A DNA stretch of 33,307 bases from assembly GCF_014837015.1 (NCBI RefSeq), contig NZ_JACSPT010000026.1, positions 1-33,307 on the forward strand, written 5' to 3'. Below the pieces are notes generated by a model that ran no database searches, had not been told where the DNA came from, and was given only the letters and a program-made list of their open reading frames with translations. The position numbers and the translations under genes are program-made. How positions within the stretch are numbered: position 1 is the stretch's first letter; each line of letters begins with the position of its first letter. This DNA comes from Acinetobacter pecorum. GTDB lineage: Bacteria; Pseudomonadota; Gammaproteobacteria; Pseudomonadales; Moraxellaceae. Below are positions 9,168 through 18,214 of the stretch, one piece after another.

Positions 9168-9623
9168 TTAAGATTGTGTAGAAGATTGTATTTTTTCAAT
9201 GACATAATCGAGGGCAGCAGCATAGCCTTTTGCACCCAGACCACAGATCACACCGATGGCTTTATCGGACAAGTACGAATGATGTCGAAATGCCTCACGT
9301 GCGTGCACATTCGACAGATGGACTTCAATGAAAGGAATGGCGACGCCAAGGAGGGCATCGCGAACCGCAACAGAGGTATGGGTCAATGCTGCCGGATTAA
9401 TAATGATGTATTGAACGCCGTCTTGCTGGGCTTGATGAATCCGGTCAACAATGGCACCTTCCCAGTTGCTCTGGAAAGTTTCAAGTTGTAATGTGGCCTG
9501 TTGAGCTTGGACAGTCAGTTGCTGGTTAATATCATCAAGACTAAGGTGACCATAAACTTCCGGTTCGCGCTTCCCAAGCAAGTTTAAATTCGGTCCATGA
9601 ATAACCAAAATGGTCGAACTCAT
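9168..9623 (-). CDS. aroQ: 3-dehydroquinate dehydratase, type II
   Basis: This 151-residue enzyme converts 3-dehydroquinate to 3-dehydroshikimate in the shikimate pathway and works as a dodecamer. The start [25 protein letters not shown] holds the type II signature, including the catalytic loop Arg and Tyr (KREPEVYG). [19 protein letters not shown] and the [17 protein letters not shown] segment supply the other active-site residues. The open frame extends upstream to 9791, but those 56 extra residues match nothing in the family, so ATG at 9623 is chosen. It is the first gene of the aroQ-accB-accC run. Confidence 0.96.
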   Translation of the reverse strand: MSSTILVIHGPNLNLLGKREPEVYGHLSLDDINQQLTVQAQQATLQLETFQSNWEGAIVDRIHQAQQDGVQYIIINPAALTHTSVAVRDALLGVAIPFIEVHLSNVHAREAFRHHSYLSDKAIGVICGLGAKGYAAALDYVIEKIQSSTQS

Positions 9624-10595
9624 CCAGCATGCTCCAATTAAAAAGTATCGGGTTTTGTTTGCAAGATGTCTGCAAACTCTGCTTATTATTGCATGATTTT
9701 CTACATTACTATTTATAATTTCTTTGAATTGACGTAGAAAGCATATAGCAAACAGTGGCGCTATAATGAAAACTTTGCAGAGATTTGGCAATGTTAAAAA
9801 ATTACAATTCGCGAGGTATTCATATTATTTTCATTGTAAACCCAATTGGCAAAAACAGTTAATATCCTTTGTGTAACTGTATCTTCATGTTAACGCTAAA
9901 TTCTTCCTCTTAGTGATATTTTTAATTTTAAACAGCTTTTTCCTGACAAATTTGAATGCGGTATATAAGTTGAATCCGGTAAAAACTCTCAGATTAATGT
10001 TGAAAATTTTTCTGCTCATTTCTTTTGGATAAAAGTGATAATTTCCTCCGTATCAGGTAATGAAATTTAAAAAAACCTAAAATAAGACAATAACTTAATG
10101 GGTTTTACTTGATGTAAATTTGCATTTTTTTCAAAGAGTCTAAAATTAGTCATATCTCTCTAAATTCAGTTGTGCATCATAAATATGATTTCAAGAGGTA
10201 CTTTATTGCCGAGATATACAGTCTGTATCTCGGCAAGTTTGACAGAAGATCCTTGGAATATTTACTTCCTATTTATAAGCTAGATGAAGTGACGAATGTG
10301 TTCATCTTCATATTTTCTTGCAATCAAAAAATGACCTCTCTAACGCTTAGATAGTGGCAAAAACGCATACATTTGCTGTAATTTTGCTCATCTCCATCTT
10401 TGTAATAAAAACTTAAAAAAATGCTGATAGCCACAATGATTGACTAAAAAATGAAGGCTTTAAAACAAAATAGGTTTGAAGAGGCCAGAATAGGGATTTA
10501 AAGCAAAATTTGCTCTTTAGTTAGTTCATCTGATTTAACTTCTCGAACCAATATTTATATAATCATATGATTTCTCATCACCCATAAGACTTTCC
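9624..10595. other. Long AT-rich intergenic region between aroQ and ybaK
   Basis: About 970 bases separate these divergent genes. The region must hold the promoters of the aroQ-acc operon, but I could not pick hexamers with confidence. A strong hairpin at 10206-10236 is listed separately. A 60-codon frame at 10172-10354 spans that hairpin and lacks a ribosome site, so it is not called. Confidence 0.6.
10206..10236. repeat. Hairpin-forming inverted repeat
   Basis: TTGCCGAGATA at 10206-10216 is the exact reverse complement of TATCTCGGCAA at 10226-10236. If a TA bulge is allowed, the stem extends to 14 pairs (with CAG and CTG) around a single-base loop. There is no T tract after it, so it is not a typical intrinsic terminator. 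It could be an operator, an RNA element or the remains of a mobile element. Confidence 0.6.
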
Positions 10596-11063
10596 ATGAC
10601 CCCTGCATGTAAATTGTTAAAAGTAAATAAAATTGAATACAGCATTCACGAATATGAACATAATGCCAATGCCAAAAGTTTTGGACTGGAGGCTGCTGAA
10701 AAATTGGGGCTTTCTGTAGAGGAAGTCTTTAAAACCTTACTGGTGACGGATGATAAACAATATTTTGTTGCCGTATTGCCGGTACATCATCAGCTTAACC
10801 TGAAAAAAGTAGCCCAGGCCGTGGGATGTAAAAAACTCCAGATGGCAGATCCTAAACAGGCAGAACGCTTGACTGGTTATCTGGTTGGGGGAATTAGCCC
10901 TATTGGCCAGAAGAAACGGTTAAAAACAGTAATTGATGCAAGTGCCGAACAGTTGAACAAGATTTATGTGAGTGGAGGTAAAAGAGGACTGGATATAGGA
11001 CTAAAACCGGCCGATCTTGCCAAAGTGCTCAATGCCCAGTTTGTCGATGTGCTGGATACATAA
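10596..11063 (+). CDS. ybaK: Cys-tRNA(Pro)/Cys-tRNA(Cys) deacylase, YbaK/EbsC family
   Basis: This 155-residue cytoplasmic editing protein hydrolyses mischarged Cys-tRNA(Pro). The sequence runs in the YbaK order: [19 protein letters not shown] at the N-terminus, then [20 protein letters not shown] (about 44-63, with the conserved Lys46 near the active site), [14 protein letters not shown] (about 95-108) and a C-terminal [12 protein letters not shown]. The GGxSPxG motif is diagnostic. The length is normal. It stands alone after a long spacer, with no clear ribosome site. Confidence 0.95.
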   Translation: MTPACKLLKVNKIEYSIHEYEHNANAKSFGLEAAEKLGLSVEEVFKTLLVTDDKQYFVAVLPVHHQLNLKKVAQAVGCKKLQMADPKQAERLTGYLVGGISPIGQKKRLKTVIDASAEQLNKIYVSGGKRGLDIGLKPADLAKVLNAQFVDVLDT

Positions 11064-11256
11064 AATCACAGCAAGATGTTCTTTTAAATTCAGAGAATAT
11101 AGAACGATAAATTTAAATGAGCTGTATTTTTTTTGGTCGGAAATAACAGTAAATCATCTTATACATTTGTATATTAGAGGCGTGAAAACACAGCCTGACT
11201 GTGTCTATAACAAGGAATAAAAACAAAAATACAAATTATTATGCGGAGCATAAGGG

Positions 11257-12510
11257 ATGAAAATTCAAAATAAAAAATGGCCAAAGTTCTGTCTGACCTT
11301 GTCTGCGATGGCGATACTATCTGCGTTGCCAAGTGTACAGGCCGCTTCTACACCTTCAGTTGCACCTGCTAATTCTCAGCAGGTTTTCTTTGTCGGAAAT
11401 AACTGGGATGGCACGGTCACTGTGATTCGTCCATCAGGTGATTTTGGCAAAATCGGTGTCATTAACATGATTCCTGACCGGAAAGAGCGCCTTAAGGAAA
11501 TTCACCTGAATCCAATCAAGCTGATTGCCTATACTTACATTCAGGCCACAGCAGGGGAAGGGAATGATCAACTGGTGGATGATATGTACTCTACGCCAGA
11601 CGGGCAATCAGTGGTCGCATCACGCCCAAGTTTCGCCGATGTCGTATCAATCAATATCAAAACTGGCAAGATTAACTGGCGCACACCTGTTGAAGGCTTT
11701 CGTGCCGACCATATGGCGGTATCACCAGATGGACAACGGGTCGCCGTATCTGCATCTTCAGGAAATGTAGTGCATGTACTGGATATCAATACCGGTAAAG
11801 AAGTAGGTCGTTTCAGCACGGGCGATAAACCGCATGAAAATATTTATTTTGATGGCGGCAACAAGATTCTGAACTCTGCTATCGGCAACGTGGAAACCTC
11901 GATGGATGCCCAATGGCAAGATTTTACCAAAGGAAAGCGTTTTATCACCATCGCAGATGCCAATACCCATCAGGTGTTGAGAAAAATTGACTTCAGACCC
12001 GCACTGGATGCATTTGGCCGAAAAGATTTGTCCAACTCAGTACGACCAATGGTATTTAGTAAGGATGAAACCAAACTGTATGCCCAGGTTTCATTCTTTA
12101 ATGGTTTGATTGAATACGATCTGAACCAGAACAAGATTAGCCGGATTGGACAGTTGCCAGGGAGCGACAGTATTCCGAAAGATCGGACAAAATGGGTGAA
12201 TGATTCGCGCCATCATGGCCTATCGATCAGTGCTGATGGTGAAAAGCTTTGTGTTGCGGGAACTATGGACAATTATGCCACTATTGTTGATCGCAAGACG
12301 CTGACTGCCGGGAAACTGATTTCTGCGGGTAAACCGTATTGGGCAACGCGTAGCCCGGACGGTCGTAGCTGTGTGATTTCCGAAAGTGAAACTGATGTGG
12401 TTACCGTGATTGATTTTGCTACTGGCAATAAAGTGCTTAGTGTACCAGTAGGAAATCACCCACAACGTGTCCGGATTGGTTATGCGCCTGCAGACTGGTC
12501 AACACCGTAG
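11257..12510 (+). CDS. Periplasmic YncE-like beta-propeller protein
   Basis: This is a 417-residue exported protein. Residues 1-29 form a signal peptide (basic start, hydrophobic core, SVQAA cleavage region). The rest contains repeated propeller blades with signatures such as SPDGQRVAVSASSGNVVHVLD, DINTGKEVGRF, SADGEKLCVAG and SPDGRSCVISESETDVVTVID, the pattern of the YVTN/YncE family. The binding partner or ligand is not known for most members. ATG at 11257 follows GGAG by eight bases. A terminator follows at 12521-12555. Confidence 0.8.
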   Translation: MKIQNKKWPKFCLTLSAMAILSALPSVQAASTPSVAPANSQQVFFVGNNWDGTVTVIRPSGDFGKIGVINMIPDRKERLKEIHLNPIKLIAYTYIQATAGEGNDQLVDDMYSTPDGQSVVASRPSFADVVSINIKTGKINWRTPVEGFRADHMAVSPDGQRVAVSASSGNVVHVLDINTGKEVGRFSTGDKPHENIYFDGGNKILNSAIGNVETSMDAQWQDFTKGKRFITIADANTHQVLRKIDFRPALDAFGRKDLSNSVRPMVFSKDETKLYAQVSFFNGLIEYDLNQNKISRIGQLPGSDSIPKDRTKWVNDSRHHGLSISADGEKLCVAGTMDNYATIVDRKTLTAGKLISAGKPYWATRSPDGRSCVISESETDVVTVIDFATGNKVLSVPVGNHPQRVRIGYAPADWSTP

Positions 12511-12520
12511 TTGATGAGTA

Positions 12521-12555
12521 GAAAAGACAGCTTTTGAATAGGGGCTGTCTTTTTA
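12521..12555 (+). terminator. Rho-independent terminator after beta-propeller gene
   Basis: AAAAGACAGC and GCTGTCTTTT form a ten-base stem with a loop of about twelve bases and a T run. It sits about 12 bases after the stop at 12510. Confidence 0.85.
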
Positions 12556-12571
12556 AGCTGAGGACACAAAG

Positions 12572-13042
12572 ATGAATAATAAAACAATTCAGTTATATGT
12601 ATTGATTACATTGCTCTTGTTTGGAGCCTTACTGGGTATTGGCTATCAAATACGAAAAGAAATCTATCAAACCCATCTTACTAATCAACCCCATTCTGCT
12701 CCCGTCCAGCCAGCTGAAAAATCTGCAAATGATGCCTCTGTCAGCTCTACTGCTAATAGTCAAACCAATAAAACCGGACAAAATAATGCATCTGCAAAGC
12801 AAAGTGAATTGTTAAGGCAGCAGCAACAATTATATCTGGACTTTTCCACGATGATTAATGCATTAAGTGAAGGACAACGACCCGATCTTCAACAGGTCAG
12901 CTTACTAATCACTCAGCAGCAGAAGCTGGTAGAGGCTCAACAGGTCAGCAAGGCCGAGGCGAAAGCACAGATTGAGTTTCTGATCAAAGTCTTGCCTGAA
13001 ATGGAACATGAACTGCATCGGGCCTTACGAGCTTTAGATTAA
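12572..13042 (+). CDS. Membrane-anchored Gln-rich hypothetical protein, 156 aa
   Basis: No family is recognised. A single N-terminal membrane helix (about residues 7-25, LYVLITLLLFGALLGIGY) is followed by a low-complexity linker rich in Ser, Asn, Gln and Thr (about 40-75). After it comes a helical, probably coiled-coil C-terminal half rich in Gln, Leu and Glu (about 76-156). This suggests a bitopic inner-membrane protein with a periplasmic domain. The ATG follows GAGGA. It starts just after a terminator, so it may have its own promoter or rely on readthrough from the beta-propeller gene. A second terminator follows. Confidence 0.65.
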   Translation: MNNKTIQLYVLITLLLFGALLGIGYQIRKEIYQTHLTNQPHSAPVQPAEKSANDASVSSTANSQTNKTGQNNASAKQSELLRQQQQLYLDFSTMINALSEGQRPDLQQVSLLITQQQKLVEAQQVSKAEAKAQIEFLIKVLPEMEHELHRALRALD

Positions 13043-13107
13043 ACCTGTATTTGCTGTCTGCAGGCTACTTGTATCTTTAATTATTCTAGAAGTGAAAATT
13101 GATCGCA

Positions 13108-13142
13108 TAAAAAAGCCCGAATAAAAAGTCAGGCTTTTACAG
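13108..13142. terminator. Bidirectional terminator between convergent genes
   Basis: AAAAAAGCC-GA and TC-AGGCTTTT form a stem around an ATAAAAAG loop, with A and T runs on either side. It lies between the plus-strand gene ending at 13042 and tusE ending at 13168 on the minus strand. Confidence 0.8.
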
Positions 13143-13167
13143 ACAAAATATCGAAGACTTGACAGCT

Positions 13168-13494
13168 TTATAAACAGTTCGCAGGCTTGGGTACGCCGGC
13201 CAAACGGCTTAAGTGACGTGCCACCAGACCAGTATTAAACTTTTCCTGAAGCATGGCATTATTGATATCGGCACTGACAGTTTTCATTAAAAATTTGATT
13301 AGAGGGCGCGTTGCTGGTGAATGGCCAAACTGCTGATAGAACTGACGCACCGCTTGCAGAATTTCAAAATGCCATGGGGTCAAGTCAAGGTCCAGGCTAT
13401 TGGCTAGGAGTTGAGCGACCTCTTCATTCCAGATGGTGTAGTCAACCAGATGACCATCTTGATCCAATTCTAAATTCATATTTAACCCATTCAT
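13168..13494 (-). CDS. tusE: TusE/DsrC-family sulfur carrier
   Basis: TusE accepts persulfide sulfur from TusBCD and passes it to MnmA for 2-thiouridine formation at wobble U34 of Lys, Glu and Gln tRNAs. The 108-residue protein ends GVPKPANCL, and Cys107, the penultimate residue, is the conserved sulfur-carrying cysteine. The middle segment LTPWHFEILQAVRQFYQQFGHSP is typical of the family. The ATG at 13494 overlaps the tusB stop as TAATG, suggesting translational coupling. A second Met at residue 6 is another possible start. It is the last gene of tusDCBE. Confidence 0.92.
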   Translation of the reverse strand: MNGLNMNLELDQDGHLVDYTIWNEEVAQLLANSLDLDLTPWHFEILQAVRQFYQQFGHSPATRPLIKFLMKTVSADINNAMLQEKFNTGLVARHLSRLAGVPKPANCL

Positions 13495-13778
13495 TATTTC
13501 ATTGAAATGCAGCGATTAAACTGGAGGCAAAGAGCAGCAAAATCTGCATAATTCAACAATTTTACTTGATCAGGTAAGGGCTGTATCAAGAGTTCAGCAT
13601 CATTTTTCAGCATATAAATTTGCGGCAAGCTTTGTAGAAATGAATGCTCTAGCAACAAAACCGCTTCACCCATCAGCACGACCTGATCGCTCATTGTATA
13701 AATCTGAGCCAATTGATCGAGGATCTGTGCAGTTGCCGAATAGCTGGATTGGATCAGATAAAGTGTATGATTTGACAT
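13494..13778 (-). CDS. tusB: Sulfur relay protein TusB/DsrH
   Basis: TusB is a subunit of the TusBCD complex that relays sulfur from TusA to TusE. The preferred start at 13778 gives a 94-residue protein beginning MSNHTLYLIQSS, with an AAGGAT ribosome site six bases upstream. An in-frame ATG at 13802 would add eight residues and overlap tusC. Sequence conservation in this subunit is low, so the call rests partly on position between tusC and tusE and on size. Confidence 0.85.
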   Translation of the reverse strand: MSNHTLYLIQSSYSATAQILDQLAQIYTMSDQVVLMGEAVLLLEHSFLQSLPQIYMLKNDAELLIQPLPDQVKLLNYADFAALCLQFNRCISMK

Positions 13779-13795
13779 TTGTATATCCTTATTCC

Positions 13796-14146
13796 TTACC
13801 AATACAGCACATGATCAAAGCTTTTAATAAATTCAGGATTAAGCTCAATAAATTCGATTTCTTGTTCGCTCTGCGTCACAAATGGGGAATTTTGATTTTT
13901 CTGCTCAATCAGAATCGGAGTGAGATCATAAAACTCGAAACTGTCGACCATATTTGATGCCAGTTTAAATGCATGTTGCAACTGGTCAAATTGCAGCTCT
14001 GAACGCAGCAGACTAAGGGCGGCCCCTTGTAGCAGGACTTTAACTTCTGCGCCAAAAGTTGCCAGGACCATTGTCGCAGACAGGCTTTCATGCACCTGCA
14101 GGCTGGTCAGATTGGCTTGGGTTAATATAACAAGTACAGATTTCAC
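13796..14146 (-). CDS. tusC: Sulfur relay protein TusC/DsrF
   Basis: TusC is a subunit of TusBCD. GTG at 14146-14144 is chosen because AAGGAA lies six bases upstream and the protein then begins VKSVLVILTQAN, the usual first beta strand. An ATG at 14173 is open but would add nine Cys-rich residues (CCFSKESC) and has no ribosome site. From GTG the protein has 116 residues. LQVHESLSATMVLATFGAEVKVLLQGAAL is typical of the DsrEF fold. It lies between tusD and tusB. Confidence 0.88.
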   Translation of the reverse strand: MKSVLVILTQANLTSLQVHESLSATMVLATFGAEVKVLLQGAALSLLRSELQFDQLQHAFKLASNMVDSFEFYDLTPILIEQKNQNSPFVTQSEQEIEFIELNPEFIKSFDHVLYW

Positions 14147-14190
14147 ACAAGATTCCTTGGAAAAGCAACACATTCTAAAAAATGGAACAT

Positions 14191-14559
14191 CTAGAATTGA
14201 ATCAGACGTTGTGAGGATTGAACAGCATCGGCAAGTTCACCTAAACCGACCAATTCAAACGCATCTGCCAGATTATGCTGCTGAATATTGTGACGTTGAG
14301 CATTGTCCGGATCTGTAATTCCACGCGCCAATGCTGCACTTACACAGACTGGGAGGCGAATCTGCAGAGCTTGCCATGCATGTGTAAGATGACGTTGATC
14401 GTCGGGTACCCATTGCAGTGCATTTGCGACCGATACGCCGTCCTGATAGAAAAACACACGGAATGCTTCCTGCTTATCCTGCAAAGCCTGAGCTAAACCC
14501 AAGGCATGCCAGGCATAGATGGAAGTCGGTGCGGAGGTAACAAGAATTAAGGTACTCAT
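14191..14559 (-). CDS. tusD: Sulfur relay protein TusD/DsrE, catalytic subunit
   Basis: This 122-residue subunit of TusBCD carries the active cysteine that receives persulfide from TusA. RLPVCVSAALARGI at 68-81 contains that residue, Cys72, in the expected context. The N-terminal STLILVTSAPTS and the YQDGVSVANAL segment fit the DsrE fold. It is the first gene of tusDCBE and is divergent from the epimerase gene with 70 bases between starts, which must contain both promoters. Confidence 0.93.
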   Translation of the reverse strand: MSTLILVTSAPTSIYAWHALGLAQALQDKQEAFRVFFYQDGVSVANALQWVPDDQRHLTHAWQALQIRLPVCVSAALARGITDPDNAQRHNIQQHNLADAFELVGLGELADAVQSSQRLIQF

Positions 14560-14629
14560 CGAAATTCACTACAGGCTAGATCAATAGCAACAGATTGATC
14601 TTGGCTTCATTAGAAAGTAGGTAGTATAA

Positions 14630-15640
14630 ATGATTTTAGTGACGGGTGGATTAGGCTTTTTAGGCTCACATATTGCTTTAAGTCTGTTAGCACAAGGACT
14701 AGAGGTCATTGTGGTCGATAATTTGGCCAATGCTAACTTACAGACTCTGGAGCGTCTCGAATTTATTTCTGGTATGTATGTGCCTTTTATCAAGATTGAT
14801 ATTCGCAACACGCCAGCATTGAACAAAGTCTTTGAGCAGAATTCGATTCAGGCTGTGGTGCATACCGCAAGTTTTAAGTCACTGGAAGAATCAGTATTAA
14901 AACCACTTGAATATTATAATGATAATGTCAGCTGTATTATGAGTCTCATGCGTGCCATGCAGCGTACCGGGGTACGTCATCTGGTACATTTATCCAGTTT
15001 GGCGGTATATGGCCAATCTGGCACAGACTTAAGCGAAGATCTGCCTTTTAACTTTACTTATCCTAATCCTTATATCAAGTCGCAACAGATGGTGGAGGAA
15101 ATTATTCGGGATACCACTAAAACTGACAATGAATGGCGGATTGCGATCCTGCGTCTTTCCAATATTGCCGGTGCCTTTGAGCATGGTATCTTAGGGGAAG
15201 CAGTACCACCTTTACCGAAAAATATTGTACCTCTGGCAATGCAGGTCGCTGCGCAGCAACGTGAATATCTTGAATTACGCCGTCAGGCCCATACTGCGGA
15301 TGGCACAGTAGAGCGGAGTTTTCTGCATGTCGCAGACTGTTGTGATGCCGTGATCAAATCCTTACAGTGGTTGTCACAACAGCAGGAATTAAAGTGTGAA
15401 GCCTTTAATATTGCCGGAGAACTGATTTCCATACAGGCTTTACTGGATCAGCTTGCTGAAGTCACCCAGTCTGCAATTAAAACTGTGGATGCCTTACCTT
15501 ATCCCCATGCTGAGCTGGACCAGTTAGGTGCGAATACTGAAAAGGCACAACAGGTTTTGCATTGGCAAAGGCAGCGCTCGATCAGAAAGATACTTGAGGA
15601 TGAATGGTTGTTTTATCAAAATATTCTCAAAGGGCAGTAA
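14630..15640 (+). CDS. GalE-like NAD-dependent epimerase/dehydratase lacking catalytic Lys
   Basis: This 336-residue extended short-chain dehydrogenase has an intact Rossmann dinucleotide site (TGGLGFLGSH, residues 5-14), Asp30 for the NAD ribose and a SSLAVYG segment at 122-128 that supplies the active-site serine. The catalytic motif YxxxK reads Y148-I-K-S-Q152. Against the GalE pattern PYGKSK, the final lysine is replaced by glutamine (CAA at 15083-15085). That lysine normally holds NAD and lowers the Tyr pKa, so classical epimerase activity is doubtful. The frame is otherwise intact and of normal length, so it is not obviously a pseudogene. The substrate is unknown. It is divergent from tusD. 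Confidence 0.8.
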   Translation: MILVTGGLGFLGSHIALSLLAQGLEVIVVDNLANANLQTLERLEFISGMYVPFIKIDIRNTPALNKVFEQNSIQAVVHTASFKSLEESVLKPLEYYNDNVSCIMSLMRAMQRTGVRHLVHLSSLAVYGQSGTDLSEDLPFNFTYPNPYIKSQQMVEEIIRDTTKTDNEWRIAILRLSNIAGAFEHGILGEAVPPLPKNIVPLAMQVAAQQREYLELRRQAHTADGTVERSFLHVADCCDAVIKSLQWLSQQQELKCEAFNIAGELISIQALLDQLAEVTQSAIKTVDALPYPHAELDQLGANTEKAQQVLHWQRQRSIRKILEDEWLFYQNILKGQ

Positions 15641-15663
15641 ATTAGATTTTTAATTTAATATTT

Positions 15664-15682
15664 GATAATAATTATCATTTAC
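15664..15682. promoter_or_regulatory. Probable Fur box upstream of fumC
   Basis: GATAATAATTATCATTTAC matches 15 of 19 positions of the E. coli Fur consensus GATAATGATAATCATTATC and contains the core inverted repeat GATAAT-A-ATTATC. It lies 107 bases before the fumC ATG. Iron-independent fumarase C is Fur-controlled or iron-limitation-induced in several gammaproteobacteria, which fits this placement. Confidence 0.6.
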
Positions 15683-15788
15683 ATATTTAATGTAATCGAC
15701 TACTTTAAATTATTAGAGTAAATCATTGATATACATTGATATACAGATTCCTAAGATTATTAATAAGCAAAAAGAATTGAGGTTGAAC

Positions 15789-17183
15789 ATGCAAACACGT
15801 ATTGAACATGACACGATGGGAGAAGTTGCTGTGCCGGGTGAGGCATTATGGGGCGCTCAGACTCAGCGCAGCTTGCAAAATTTCAGGATTGGAAATGAAC
15901 GTTTGCCACGGCCAATGATTCGTGCCATGGGACTCGTCAAAAAAGCGGCTGCCTTGACTAATGCCGAGCTGAACCAGATTTCACAAGAACTGTCACGATA
16001 TATTGTGGATGCTGCTGATGAAGTCATTAGTGGTCAATGGGACAGTCAATTTCCACTGGTGGTCTGGCAAACTGGTTCAGGTACGCAAAGTAATATGAAC
16101 TGTAATGAGGTAATTGCCAATATTGCCAACCAGAAACTGGGTAATCATTTAGGGGCACAAAAACCGGTCCATCCAAATGATCATGTTAACCGTGCTCAAT
16201 CTACCAATGATTCATTTCCAACTGCGATTCATGTGGCTGCGAGCTTGCAGATCAATGAACTTTTAATTCCGGCAGTCACACGTTTACGCGATACCTTATA
16301 TGTCAAATCTCAGGAATTTGCTGATATTGTAAAAATTGGCCGGACACATCTACAAGATGCTACGCCGTTAACGTTGGGACAGGAATTTAGCGGTTATGTT
16401 TCTCAACTCGATCATGCACTGCTTCGTCTAGAACAGGCCTTGGTGGGCCTGTACGAACTACCATTGGGCGGGACAGCCGTCGGTACAGGGTTGAACGCTC
16501 ATCCTGATTATGCCGTTGAAGTAGCTAAAACTCTTGGATATTTAACTGGTTTGCCATTTGTTACTGCACCAAACAAGTTTGAGGCTTTGGCTGGCCGTGA
16601 TGCTGCAGTATTCGCTTCAGGTGCCTTAAAGACTTTAGCAGTTAGCTTAAATAAGATCGCTAATGATATTCGATGGTTGGCTAGTGGCCCACGTTGTGGT
16701 TTTGGGGAACTCCGTATTCCTGAAAATGAACCGGGTTCTAGCATCATGCCGGGCAAGGTGAACCCGACGCAAAGTGAAGCGATGACTATGGTAGTCGCGC
16801 AAGTTCTCGGCAATGACACCACCATTAGTATAGCGGGTGCATCAGGTAATTTTGAACTCAATGTATTTATGCCGGTCATTGCCTATAATCTGCTGCAATC
16901 TATCCAATTATTAGGTGATGCTTGTAATAGTTTTAATGATCATTGCGCCGTTGGTATTGAGCCAAATCATGAAAAAATTGAACATTTCTTGCATGATTCT
17001 TTAATGCTGGTTACAGCCTTGAATCCGGTCATTGGTTATGAGAATGCAGCCAAAGTTGCCAAGACCGCTTATAAGGAAGGTAAAACCTTGAAACAGGTGG
17101 CTGTGGAACTTGATCTCGTTACAGCTGAACAGTTTGATGAAGTCGTCAGACCTGAACAGATGGTTTCACCGAATGCCAAATAA
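15789..17183 (+). CDS. fumC: Class II fumarate hydratase
   Basis: This 464-residue TCA-cycle enzyme interconverts fumarate and malate without an iron-sulfur cluster and acts as a homotetramer. ATG at 15789 is preferred: GAGG lies six bases upstream and the protein then begins [15 protein letters not shown], the usual N-terminus. An upstream ATG at 15726 would add 21 unrelated residues. [14 protein letters not shown], the [17 protein letters not shown] segment and the family signature [11 protein letters not shown] (about 318-328, with the catalytic Ser loop) are all intact. The Fur box upstream suggests higher expression when iron is scarce. Confidence 0.95.
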   Translation: MQTRIEHDTMGEVAVPGEALWGAQTQRSLQNFRIGNERLPRPMIRAMGLVKKAAALTNAELNQISQELSRYIVDAADEVISGQWDSQFPLVVWQTGSGTQSNMNCNEVIANIANQKLGNHLGAQKPVHPNDHVNRAQSTNDSFPTAIHVAASLQINELLIPAVTRLRDTLYVKSQEFADIVKIGRTHLQDATPLTLGQEFSGYVSQLDHALLRLEQALVGLYELPLGGTAVGTGLNAHPDYAVEVAKTLGYLTGLPFVTAPNKFEALAGRDAAVFASGALKTLAVSLNKIANDIRWLASGPRCGFGELRIPENEPGSSIMPGKVNPTQSEAMTMVVAQVLGNDTTISIAGASGNFELNVFMPVIAYNLLQSIQLLGDACNSFNDHCAVGIEPNHEKIEHFLHDSLMLVTALNPVIGYENAAKVAKTAYKEGKTLKQVAVELDLVTAEQFDEVVRPEQMVSPNAK

Positions 17184-17301
17184 AGGTAAATGTTTTTAAT
17201 CTTTTAGCTGTTTTATCATGGAATAGTCAGCAATGGTTTTTATCTCGGGCAGACTTGCGTACAATAGGGGCTAGATAAGATTACCCACTGATGATTGTTT
17301 T

Positions 17302-17793
17302 ATGTTTGATATTTATTTAACGGATGTTCAAAAAAAGGTGCAATTCAAGGATTATCCAGGTGAGCATCCTGTTAAATTTATTCTGAATTTCAAAAAGATT
17401 TTTCCAAGTGTTATGGAGCTTCTTTTACCTGTACTGCCAGATAATGAAAATCTGGAAGAAATGTCTTGGGAATCGACCAGCGATGATTTTGAAACCTTCC
17501 AGATGTTTTTAACCGGTTGGGGCATCATCGAATTACGTTTGAAAGCGATTATGCAGTTTAAAGATAAAGCATTTGCGGATCGTCTAGTTAAACAAGCCCA
17601 ACAGAAACGCAAAGATTATCAAAAGCAGCAAACCCAGCTCAGCACAGTTGAATTGGATTATCTTTTTATGCATGAGATGCATGCTTTAATTGATGCAGAG
17701 CTGGTTGAGCTCGGTGAAAAATTCTATTTACCGGTTTTACGTGATCTTTGGAAAAACAAAGTATCTGCTCAGGTTTTGAATGCAAAGTTTTAA
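17302..17793 (+). CDS. Hypothetical protein, 163 aa
   Basis: I do not recognise a family. The protein is soluble, with no signal peptide or membrane helix. The first third has alternating strand-like segments (MFDIYLTDVQKKVQFKDYPG). The middle contains a WESTSDDFETFQMFLTGWGI stretch, and residues about 85-115 are a charged Lys/Gln-rich helix (KQAQQKRKDYQKQQTQ). The frame has normal codon use and ends at a strong terminator, so it is probably a real single-gene unit. Confidence 0.65.
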   Translation: MFDIYLTDVQKKVQFKDYPGEHPVKFILNFKKIFPSVMELLLPVLPDNENLEEMSWESTSDDFETFQMFLTGWGIIELRLKAIMQFKDKAFADRLVKQAQQKRKDYQKQQTQLSTVELDYLFMHEMHALIDAELVELGEKFYLPVLRDLWKNKVSAQVLNAKF

Positions 17794-17817
17794 ACTAGGT
17801 GTTTAGCTTTTATTTAT

Positions 17818-17852
17818 AAAATTAATCCCTCAATTTTGAGGGATTAATTTTA
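17818..17852. terminator. Strong terminator palindrome
   Basis: ATTAATCCCTC at 17821-17831 pairs with GAGGGATTAAT at 17838-17848 over eleven bases and is followed by TTTTAT. It ends the 163-residue gene. A-rich flanks on the left could allow function in both directions. Confidence 0.9.
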
Positions 17853-17892
17853 TCTGAAATATGAGAATTTTTTCATAATTCCTTGTCTAGCA

Positions 17893-17905
17893 AAATAGCC
17901 TAAGC
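17893..17905 (+). repeat. Dispersed motif AAATAGCCTAAGC, copy 1
   Basis: This is an exact copy of a 13-base motif that recurs at 20031-20043 and 20368-20380, with near copies at 18069 and 20341. All lie in non-coding gaps. Function unknown. Confidence 0.5.
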
Positions 17906-18068
17906 TATAGAGATTTTATAAATAAATATCTTAATTTTGCTCAGTAATAGCGCATGCTAGATCATGGTTTATCATCTGGCCCTTTAACAGTGCATATGTT
18001 TTAACGATTGTTCAAAAAATAGATGAAAATGATCATTTTTAGCTAAAAAATATATAAAAATATCAAAT

Positions 18069-18079
18069 AAATAGCCTAG
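18069..18079 (+). repeat. Dispersed motif, partial copy 2
   Basis: AAATAGCCTAG shares the first ten bases of the motif and then diverges. Confidence 0.35.
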
Positions 18080-18214
18080 TAATTAAGTCAATTATTTTTT
18101 AAGGTATAGGTGCTTTAGCTTATTATAAGGTTAAAGCCTCATTAATTAGTTATCCTTCACAAAAATAGCTGAAGGTTCAAATTTTCCCGAAGATATATCC
18201 CAGGATTTTGAAAA

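Larger units (their letters stand above)
17794..18214. other. AT-rich spacer with terminator and motif copies
   Basis: No gene is seen. It contains the terminator at 17818-17852 and two copies of a short recurring motif, AAATAGCCTAAGC at 17893-17905 and AAATAGCCTAG at 18069-18079. Further copies occur in the next large gap. Confidence 0.6.

Noticed and set aside
9624..9791. N-terminal extension of aroQ
   Set aside because: The extra 56 residues do not belong to type II dehydroquinases. ATG at 9623 gives the standard protein.
10172..10354. 60-codon plus-strand frame
   Set aside because: It spans a perfect hairpin, lacks a ribosome site and has no recognisable similarity.
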